A DNA stretch of 23,436 bases from the NCBI GenBank assembly GCA_014240055.1, contig JAAZXP010000013.1, positions 1 through 23,436 on the forward strand, written 5' to 3'. This DNA is from Methanobacteriota archaeon. Its GTDB lineage: Archaea > Thermoplasmatota > Poseidoniia > MGIII > CG-Epi1. The notes under the pieces are model-generated. The model was given only the letters and a program-made list of their open reading frames with translations. It was not told the DNA's origin and did no database searches. Both the position numbers and the translations under genes were made by a program. Position 1 is the first letter of the stretch, and the number at the start of each line of letters is the position of its first letter. Shown here piece after piece: positions 15,539 to 21,808 of the stretch.

Positions 15539-17074
15539 TTAGACCTTTTCAGCCCATTCAACATCATCATCAAAGTTCCCATCTGAAACAGGACCTTTCT
15601 TTGTGGCATCAGCTACTCTATTATTCAGTACAAATATGAATATAATTAGTATCATTGCCCATTGGACAATCATTGTGATTATAGTGAAGAGTCCGAGCCC
15701 CATCCCTTCAATTGGTGAATCATTTTTATCTTGTAATTTTTCATATATGAAAAATCCAAAAACAAGAATAAATTCAATAGGGAAAACGTATTTGATAATA
15801 TATTCCCACCATTTACCAATTTGGATGTCTGCATATTTCGTATTGATTAATTCTTTTCTAAATCTACTTACACCAAATTTCATTACGACAATTGCAACCA
15901 TCAATCCAGAAACAATTAGACCAGTACCCCACACAAAGTCCTGATTATCAAGGAATTCTAAACTAAAAGCTGAAGGTATACCTGCCAAGGCCACTGCGAC
16001 TGCAATATATCGAACAGCTTCTTTTCTCTCCCAGCCCATATCTACAAAATTTACGACACAACCTTGTAAAGTTGAAACCATAGAGGTTAGTGCAGCAAAA
16101 GACATGGCAAGAAAGAATATACTTCCAATAACCCATCCAGCAGTTCCCATTGATGCAAATAAAGCAGTTAAATGAATAAATGTCAGTCCTGAGGATCCAG
16201 CTTCAACAGCCTCTAATCCCTCAGCAGTACTATCTGATAATGCGAAAATAGTCCCTAAAACAGCGACGCCTGCAATCAATGAGACTGAGTTATTTCCTAA
16301 TCCAGTTAGGAATGCATTTAATCCGATATCCTCTTTCTTTCTCATGGCAACAGCATAGGTAATTGCCATCCCAAATCCTGCAGAAGTCGACCATGCCGAT
16401 TGTGTCAAAGCTCGAATCCAGGTTTCTCCTTTAAACAAATATTCCCATTGTGGAATGAATAAGAATTTTAGACCCATAGCTGCACCTTCAAAGTTAAGGA
16501 AAAATGGATAAATCATAGCTACAATTAAGAAAGCTACAAGGCATGGTATCAAAACCATATTTGCCTTTTCTATGCCACTTATTCCATTATAAACGATAAA
16601 TGCTGAGAAAGCAACTGCAATTAATTGGAAGAATATCACTTCAAACGGAGATCCAATAAAATTATCCCATAATGCTTGAGTTTCGGTGGTATCGGAGGCA
16701 TCACTCATTTGTCCAGACAATGCAATCCAGAAATATCGAATAGTCCATCCCATTACTACTGCGTAGTAGAATCCCACTGCAGTTCCAACCCACATCATCC
16801 ATATTCCAAGCCAAGTAAAGTTACGGCCGGCCATGTCTCTCATTGCACCTATGGTACCTAGTCTTGTTTTCTTTCCAATGGCAAACTCAGCCATCAATAG
16901 TGGAATAGACCACGCAAATAAAAATAGTAACCATCCAATCATGAAAGAACCGCCGCCATTTGCAGCAGCTTCTCTAGGGAATCTCCAAATATTCCCAGTA
17001 CCTACAGCAGCCCCAATAGTAGTTAGAATTAATCCTAATCTAGAGGAAAATTGTTGTGGTTTTTCATCAGCCAT
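15539..17074 (-). CDS. Sodium:neurotransmitter symporter (SNF/NSS) family amino acid transporter
   Basis: A 511-residue inner-membrane symporter that should import an amino acid with Na+. The unwound TM1 signature is clear: GAAVGTGNIWRFPREAAANGGGSF at about 21-44, matching the LeuT sodium/substrate site with its W-R-F-P. About 11-12 transmembrane segments follow, and length is near that of LeuT; the C-terminus is hydrophilic and acidic. Substrate identity cannot be read. A ribosome site GGAAGG (17083-17088, minus strand) lies inside the end of the carboxypeptidase gene, and only 4 nt separate that stop from this ATG, so this is the distal gene of a carboxypeptidase-symporter operon. Confidence 0.93.
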   Translation of the reverse strand: MADEKPQQFSSRLGLILTTIGAAVGTGNIWRFPREAAANGGGSFMIGWLLFLFAWSIPLLMAEFAIGKKTRLGTIGAMRDMAGRNFTWLGIWMMWVGTAVGFYYAVVMGWTIRYFWIALSGQMSDASDTTETQALWDNFIGSPFEVIFFQLIAVAFSAFIVYNGISGIEKANMVLIPCLVAFLIVAMIYPFFLNFEGAAMGLKFLFIPQWEYLFKGETWIRALTQSAWSTSAGFGMAITYAVAMRKKEDIGLNAFLTGLGNNSVSLIAGVAVLGTIFALSDSTAEGLEAVEAGSSGLTFIHLTALFASMGTAGWVIGSIFFLAMSFAALTSMVSTLQGCVVNFVDMGWERKEAVRYIAVAVALAGIPSAFSLEFLDNQDFVWGTGLIVSGLMVAIVVMKFGVSRFRKELINTKYADIQIGKWWEYIIKYVFPIEFILVFGFFIYEKLQDKNDSPIEGMGLGLFTIITMIVQWAMILIIFIFVLNNRVADATKKGPVSDGNFDDDVEWAEKV

Positions 17075-17078
17075 TCAT

Positions 17079-17993
17079 TCAGCCTTCCTTAGGTATTGCG
17101 GCTACAGTTCTGGGTTTTATTTTTCCTTTAGCTGGTGGTTTGGTAGGAGGCTTCGCTTTTTTCTTAGGCGCTTTATTCTTTACTTCATCATCCTCATTCT
17201 TTCTCCTTTCAGCCTCTGTAGCAATTCCAACGGTCTTGTATAATCCACCCCAAACAACACCGTAAATTATTCCCATCATAATTGCTACAGCAAAGAAATC
17301 TACAATACCATTTCCAAATCCAATAATGTCATCTACAAAAATTTCGATTGGTTCAGAAGCTCCATAACCTGTAGTTACATATCCTCCAAAATTTTGACTG
17401 GCAAGTCTTGAATCTTGAGCTACTGCATAGAATTGAACATTCATTGATTCTTCGGTTTCTGGAACATATGCCTTGTATACTGAGTCACGTTTTTGAATAT
17501 TGAATCCTGCAGATGAATTAACATCACCTATAGCTTTTACATCACAATTTTCAGAACATATCATTGGAACTTCTTTCCATTCACCTTCCATCATATTATC
17601 ATTTCTATATTTCAGAAAAATAGAATCTTTCTTCATAAATTGGGAATTCTCAACTAAGACTTTAACAGGAAAATCATCATTTGCATAATACTTTTCGAAA
17701 CTTACATCAGTATCTGATTGGAATCCTACACTTTCACCCTTTGAAGATAGGATGGTTAGGGTTGGCATCATTGTATCTTCAGGAGAGTATATTCCTTCTG
17801 AACCTATTTGATTATAACTTCCAAACATTTGACCAATTCTTGCTTCTGGGGATTCATCTAAGAAATGAATGTTTGTTAGTAAATGCATTCTAACAGTTGG
17901 CCGAATTAATAGTGGATCTGCATGGAATCCACCTTCTAGTCCACCTTGATTTGCGGCATTCAATTCCACAGTATATGAAAATGAACCTTGCAT
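17079..17993 (-). CDS. C-terminal part of M14 carboxypeptidase, separated by an in-frame TGA
   Basis: This 304-residue frame is not an independent gene: it is in the same frame as the M14 gene upstream (minus strand), with only 23 sense-or-stop codons between the TGA at 18060-18062 and this ATG, and those codons read as carboxypeptidase (YKVSGDINDYLYG). The first residues contain the expected catalytic Glu, E10 in SYTVELN, equivalent to Glu270 of carboxypeptidase A; the Tyr248 equivalent lies just before the ATG in DYLYG. A beta-rich C-terminal region follows, then one transmembrane helix (about 229-251) and a Lys/Pro-rich cytoplasmic tail. There is no signal peptide. It supplies the active-site end and the membrane anchor of the interrupted enzyme. 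Confidence 0.8.
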   Translation of the reverse strand: MQGSFSYTVELNAANQGGLEGGFHADPLLIRPTVRMHLLTNIHFLDESPEARIGQMFGSYNQIGSEGIYSPEDTMMPTLTILSSKGESVGFQSDTDVSFEKYYANDDFPVKVLVENSQFMKKDSIFLKYRNDNMMEGEWKEVPMICSENCDVKAIGDVNSSAGFNIQKRDSVYKAYVPETEESMNVQFYAVAQDSRLASQNFGGYVTTGYGASEPIEIFVDDIIGFGNGIVDFFAVAIMMGIIYGVVWGGLYKTVGIATEAERRKNEDDEVKNKAPKKKAKPPTKPPAKGKIKPRTVAAIPKEG

Positions 17994-18059
17994 ACCGTAG
18001 AGGTAATCATTAATATCTCCAGAGACTTTGTATCCACCCTGGTCCTTCCAATTACCATA

Positions 18060-18062
18060 TCA
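18060..18062 (-). other. In-frame TGA interrupting the M14 carboxypeptidase
   Basis: On the minus strand the codon after Met-Asn-Val-Thr is TGA, followed in the same frame by Tyr-Gly-Asn-Trp and conserved M14 sequence into the downstream frame. Without readthrough the product lacks the catalytic Glu and the anchor. TGA ends other genes here, so the code is not reassigned. Most likely a nonsense mutation or base error, for instance from CGA, GGA or TGG. Confidence 0.85.
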
Positions 18063-19511
18063 AGTAACATTCATTAATGGCTTAACTTGATTCTCCATGT
18101 ATAATTCATGAGGTGGGTCTTGGTCCTTGTATCCCCATGGCCAGATGTAAAGATTAGAATATGCGTGATATGAAATCGAATTCATGAAATTATGCTTCAT
18201 ATCATGAGCTTCAGTTCTATAGTTTCTGATAACTTTTCCGTCAAGGTTTGTGACAAACATCTCAGGCCAATTATCTCTCTCAATTCCATTTTGGTAATCT
18301 TCTAAATACTGTTCTTGAGGATAATCTGGATAAATATCCAATCTCCAAGTCAAATACTCGATTACTTCTGTCTCAGGCTCTGAGAATCCACCTTCTCGAT
18401 CTTCATCAATCATTCCATCATTATCATCGTCTTTATGCTGAGCATCAGGAGGGTCTTCATCCACACCCGTTTGAGTATTTTGATCACCAATACCTCCTAC
18501 TATAGGTCCATCACAAAGTGCAGAAGTTAAAGGATCATCGTCACAGTCACCATCGTCATCATTCTGATCTCTAGGGCCATGATAAACATCTGAACAAGGA
18601 TTATCATCATCGACAGTAAATTCAGGCTCTAAATCATCTCCAATTAATGCTGTAAGTTGTGTATTGTGTGACCATTCAAATGGATAATTACGATTAATGT
18701 CTACTCCATCACATGCGTCTCCATAACGATCATTTTGATCATTATCTCTCATGTTCTTTCTCCAAAATCTATCTGGATCTTCTCTATCATACATGTATCC
18801 ATCAGGATTTAGTATAGGAACAATCCATGTTTCTCTATTATTGACCAAATAAGTTACACGAGCTTCACTAGGGTCCTCATCAATTCCTTCATCAATTATT
18901 CCATCACCATCGTTATCAATACCGTCGAATAAAGCTCTACCGAATTCATCTACACGCCCGCCTTGTTCTCCATCACCGTCATTGTCTATTCCATCAATCA
19001 TGTCTTCATTGATGAGTCCATCTCCATCATTATCAGTAGGAGGTTCTCCATAGTAGTATGTCATGAAATAAACAAAATATAGTGGTGTAACGACACTCAT
19101 CCATTCTCTTGCGTGATGATTACCGACTATGAAAAGTGTTTCTTCATCTGGGTCATCGTAGTAATCTGGTTCATTAGCTACATTATCAGAAATTTTCACG
19201 CCGACAATTTCATTGTTTTGCCATGTGGCTCCTCTCGGAATCATGTCAGTTAAGGTGTAAAATTCAACAATGTCTGGATAATCATTTGCAAATGCTTGTA
19301 GTTCGGAAACTACTTCATGGTATTCATGATAGTCGTCAAAATAAACGTCAAAAGGAAAGGTATTAGTCCTATCTAAGGTGTCATTTCCGTCAGTTTCAAA
19401 TCCACTAAATGGGTTATTTTCCTCTTGAAATTCATTGATTTCAACAGAGCCAGTACTCATTGTAGTCAAGGTCAGCATAATGGCCAAAGTGACTGATGAG
19501 ATTCTATTCAT
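18060..19511 (-). CDS. Exported M14-family zinc carboxypeptidase, N-terminal part, ending at a premature TGA
   Basis: 483 residues of a secreted metallocarboxypeptidase that removes C-terminal residues from peptides. A signal peptide (about 1-21, hydrophobic LAIMLTLTTM) is followed by the catalytic domain. Zinc ligands are H133 and E136 (HHAREW) and H449 (SYHAYSN); substrate-site arginines lie in RFWRKNMR (about 248-255) and DINRNY (R274). Two acidic insertions, at about 159-215 and 301-374, contain DNDGDG repeats like thrombospondin type-3 or EF-hand calcium loops (e.g. DGIDNDGDGIIDEG). The frame stops at TGA before the Tyr248 and Glu270 equivalents, which are encoded in frame downstream. 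A TATA box lies 26 nt before the ATG. The intact enzyme would span 17079-19511, about 808 residues, with a C-terminal membrane anchor. Alone, this part should be inactive. Confidence 0.9.
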   Translation of the reverse strand: MNRISSVTLAIMLTLTTMSTGSVEINEFQEENNPFSGFETDGNDTLDRTNTFPFDVYFDDYHEYHEVVSELQAFANDYPDIVEFYTLTDMIPRGATWQNNEIVGVKISDNVANEPDYYDDPDEETLFIVGNHHAREWMSVVTPLYFVYFMTYYYGEPPTDNDGDGLINEDMIDGIDNDGDGEQGGRVDEFGRALFDGIDNDGDGIIDEGIDEDPSEARVTYLVNNRETWIVPILNPDGYMYDREDPDRFWRKNMRDNDQNDRYGDACDGVDINRNYPFEWSHNTQLTALIGDDLEPEFTVDDDNPCSDVYHGPRDQNDDDGDCDDDPLTSALCDGPIVGGIGDQNTQTGVDEDPPDAQHKDDDNDGMIDEDREGGFSEPETEVIEYLTWRLDIYPDYPQEQYLEDYQNGIERDNWPEMFVTNLDGKVIRNYRTEAHDMKHNFMNSISYHAYSNLYIWPWGYKDQDPPHELYMENQVKPLMNVT

Positions 19512-19533
19512 ATAATTACAACGAGGGGCTACT

Positions 19534-19540
19534 AATTATA
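19534..19540 (-). promoter_or_regulatory. TATA box for the carboxypeptidase gene (leaderless)
   Basis: On the minus strand, tataatt (in cttataattagt) is centred 26 nt before the ATG at 19511, giving a leaderless transcript for the carboxypeptidase-symporter operon. Confidence 0.55.
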
Positions 19541-19559
19541 AGATTTTACCATAACCTAT

Positions 19560-19568
19560 CTTATAATA
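19560..19568 (+). promoter_or_regulatory. TATA box for the 47-residue Cys-rich protein gene (leaderless)
   Basis: cttataata is centred about 27 nt before ATG 19592, supporting that start instead of the frame-open codon at 19496. It lies back-to-back with the leftward promoter in an 80-nt divergent spacer. Confidence 0.5.
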
Positions 19569-19591
19569 ATGTCACTCATTGCATAATTATA

Positions 19592-19735
19592 ATGCTTAAG
19601 TGCAAAGATTGTCCACATTGGTATGGTGGAGAAGATTTTGGTTACGGAAGTTGCCGTCTTAAGCTTCAAAGAGTTGATAAAAAATTCTTGACATTTGGTC
19701 AACAAGATTGTGATGAGGGTTTATCAGATGATTAA
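19592..19735 (+). CDS. Small Cys-rich (probable zinc-binding) protein, 47 residues
   Basis: A 47-residue protein with C4-x2-C7-x-H9, C21 and C40, likely folding around one metal ion; the core reads CKDCPHWYGG...GSCRLK...DC. I recognise no named family. The frame is open back to 19496, but the upstream residues overlap the opposing promoter region and lack a good start, while the TATA box spacing and the Cys cluster both favour ATG 19592. The last 8 bases overlap the acetyltransferase start, so the two are cotranscribed with cysS. Real small gene by context and by composition; function unknown. Confidence 0.65.
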   Translation: MLKCKDCPHWYGGEDFGYGSCRLKLQRVDKKFLTFGQQDCDEGLSDD

Positions 19736-20579
19736 TATTAGAGATTTAAAAAAGTCTGAGTTAGAATTCGCTAAATCCCTTACAGATCAGGAAGATTGGA
19801 GTAATTCGACAGAGGACTGGAATCGTCTTTTTCGAATTAGTATTCCTTTAGTTGCCTGTGAAAAAGAAGAGCTTTTAGGTATTGCAACACCTTTTGATTA
19901 TGGAAATTTAGGAATGATTGGTAATGTTGTCGTTTCTTCTAATCATCAAGGTAAAGGCGTTGGTAGAGCTTTGATAAAGGAGTCCATGCAAAGATTAGAA
20001 TCATGTGATACTGTTCGAGTTCATTCCAATATGGACGTTATTTCATTTTACAAGAATTTAGATTTTATGGCTGAAGGCATGTCTACATTGTTCAGATTGG
20101 ACGCAGACAGAAAATCATTTCAGCCATTTGATATAGATACAGATGATAATATTGTTTCGGCAGAGAGTTATTGGGATGAAATATTGGCTATGGATTTACG
20201 ACAATTCGGAGCCGACAGATCAAAATTCCTTAAAGAAATTAATGATTATTTACCTGAGTGTTCATTTGTGGCTCTCGGTAAAGACGGTGAAGTTAAGGGT
20301 TTTATTATGGCAAAAGGTGAAGATAATTGGTATGAAATTGGTCCTTGGATAGTTGAACCAGGATGTAAAAATTGGCAAGGTTTGCTCCAATCCTCAGTTC
20401 AAGCTATTCCAGATAATTCCATAGTTGACGTCTTTGTTCCAGCTCCTAATTTTAGAATTACCAATTTATTGGATTCGATTGGGTATAATGCAAAATCGTA
20501 TTGTATGTCAATGTATTATGGTAAAGATTGGCCTGATGAGGGGAATATCTGTGCTAGAGGTGGAGGTGACAAAGGTTGA
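19728..20579 (+). CDS. GNAT-family N-acetyltransferase with C-terminal second acetyltransferase-like domain
   Basis: A 283-residue cytoplasmic acetyl-CoA-dependent acetyltransferase. The N-terminal GNAT domain (about 1-130) has the acetyl-CoA loop VVSSNHQGKGVGRALIKES and the following beta-strand pattern FYKNLDFMAEGM. The C-terminal half (about 140-270) resembles the YitH-type domain found after such GNAT domains, ending with a region like NFRITNLLDSIGYNA. The acceptor is unknown. I place the start at ATG 19728 (MINIRDLKKSE), 8 nt inside the preceding gene with GAGGGT at 19715-19720 before it, not the earlier TTG at 19695. It overlaps cysS by 4 nt. Confidence 0.85.
   Translation: MINIRDLKKSELEFAKSLTDQEDWSNSTEDWNRLFRISIPLVACEKEELLGIATPFDYGNLGMIGNVVVSSNHQGKGVGRALIKESMQRLESCDTVRVHSNMDVISFYKNLDFMAEGMSTLFRLDADRKSFQPFDIDTDDNIVSAESYWDEILAMDLRQFGADRSKFLKEINDYLPECSFVALGKDGEVKGFIMAKGEDNWYEIGPWIVEPGCKNWQGLLQSSVQAIPDNSIVDVFVPAPNFRITNLLDSIGYNAKSYCMSMYYGKDWPDEGNICARGGGDKG
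20562..20569 (+). promoter_or_regulatory. Strong Shine-Dalgarno GGAGGTGA fixing the TTG start of cysS
   Basis: GGAGGTGA at 20562-20569 lies 6 nt before TTG 20576, inside the end of the acetyltransferase gene. It supports the unusual TTG start, which is also where the family sequence (KLFNT) begins. Confidence 0.75.
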
Positions 20580-21769
20580 AATTATTTAATACCGCTTCAG
20601 GCAAAAAAGAAACTTTTACTTCAGACTCAGAGTCTTTGGGATTGTATATTTGTGGCCCCACAGTCTATTCAGATACCCATCTTGGCCATGCTAAATCTTA
20701 TGTTTCTTTTGACATATTGAAAAGATGGCTAGGTTATCATGATTACAATGTAAATCACATTCAGAATTTCACAGATGTTTCCGATGAAACTGCTATTGGA
20801 GCTTCTAAATCAGGCATTGATGAATTAATTTTCACAAGAAAATATGAGAAAGAGTTTCTTGATAAGATGAAGTTGCTTTCTAATCTCCCTGCGACGAAGT
20901 ATACCCGAGCTTCAGATTTTGTAGAACAAATAGCCAGGGAAACTAAGAAATTACTTGACAAAGGTGAAGCTTACCAGACAGATGAAGGCATTTTTTTACA
21001 AATAGAGCAAGAGGAACATGGTAAATTGCTTAGAGTTGATTTAGAATCATCCTTAGCTCAAGGAACTAAAGAAGTTGATTCAGGACCTAAGAAAAGTCCG
21101 CATGATACGTTACTATGGGGTCCTCCTATGAATGGAGGCAATAATTGGAAATTCGAAGGTTTACCAGAAGGTAGACCTGGTTGGCATTTAGAATGTACAT
21201 TGATGTCATCGTCTGAATTAGATTTACCAATAGATATTCATTGGGGAGGAATTGATCTAATATATCCTCATCATGAAACTGAAATGATTATTGCAGAAAA
21301 AATGGGTTTAGGTAATTACTGTGATTTCTGGATGCACAATGGCTTGATGGAAGATGCAGAAGGTAAATTATCGAAGTCAAGAGGAGAACGGATAACTTTA
21401 GAAGAAGTTTTCAAGGACTGCCCACCTGCTGCTCTTAGATTTTACCTCTTGAATCATCATTATAGGGAATTTACACCTTATTCTCCTGAAGGATTACTTG
21501 AGGCATGCCAAGAGGGGGAACGCTTGGGAATTAATGCAGTTGATTGTATGATTGTGGAACCGACGAATCCTAATGATGATGAAGAGATGGCACTTTTAGT
21601 TTCTAAGTTTGAGGCTGCACTGAATGATGACTTAGATACTCCTAAGGCACTTGATGTTTTGAGAGAATTAGATGTTATAGCTGGAGAAAAGTTGAAGAAT
21701 AAAGGAGACCTTGCTCCAATCTCAGGAATGTACAGTCTTTTCCAGTGTGTTTTGGGTGTTTTCTCTTAG
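20576..21769 (+). CDS. cysS: Cysteinyl-tRNA synthetase lacking the C-terminal anticodon-binding segment
   Basis: A 397-residue class I synthetase that activates cysteine and charges tRNA-Cys. The HIGH motif is HLGH (35-38) and KMSKS is KLSKS (264-268). Zinc ligands that select cysteine are all present: C26, C207, H232 and E236, corresponding to C28, C209, H234 and E238 of the E. coli enzyme. The protein ends at CVLGVFS, the point where E. coli CysRS (461 residues) still has some 60 residues that complete the anticodon-recognition domain. No continuation is seen in any frame after the stop. The actinobacterial mycothiol ligase MshC is a related short protein, but the genomic setting favours CysRS. 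Start TTG overlaps the acetyltransferase stop. It closes the three-gene operon. Confidence 0.9.
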   Translation: MKLFNTASGKKETFTSDSESLGLYICGPTVYSDTHLGHAKSYVSFDILKRWLGYHDYNVNHIQNFTDVSDETAIGASKSGIDELIFTRKYEKEFLDKMKLLSNLPATKYTRASDFVEQIARETKKLLDKGEAYQTDEGIFLQIEQEEHGKLLRVDLESSLAQGTKEVDSGPKKSPHDTLLWGPPMNGGNNWKFEGLPEGRPGWHLECTLMSSSELDLPIDIHWGGIDLIYPHHETEMIIAEKMGLGNYCDFWMHNGLMEDAEGKLSKSRGERITLEEVFKDCPPAALRFYLLNHHYREFTPYSPEGLLEACQEGERLGINAVDCMIVEPTNPNDDEEMALLVSKFEAALNDDLDTPKALDVLRELDVIAGEKLKNKGDLAPISGMYSLFQCVLGVFS

Positions 21770-21779
21770 AACCATTAGT

Positions 21780-21788
21780 GTTAAATAC
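21780..21788 (+). promoter_or_regulatory. TATA box for the secreted repeat protein (leaderless)
   Basis: gttaaatac is centred 25 nt before ATG 21809, just after the cysS stop. It supports a separate leaderless transcript beginning at that ATG. Confidence 0.5.
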
Positions 21789-21808
21789 ATTGAAACTGGT
21801 TTAGTTAT

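Noticed and set aside
16676..17265. Plus-strand open frames opposite the symporter and carboxypeptidase
   Set aside because: They are antisense to strongly recognisable coding sequence and show no family resemblance or start signals.
18040..18062. TGA in the carboxypeptidase as selenocysteine
   Set aside because: No convincing SECIS hairpin follows the codon (only a weak 4-bp CCAG/CTGG pairing), and the site is not a known catalytic Cys or Sec position in M14 enzymes. TGA ends other genes here.
19496..19591. N-terminal extension of the 47-residue Cys protein
   Set aside because: The extension overlaps the opposing gene start and both promoters and has no family-like sequence; TATA spacing fits ATG 19592.
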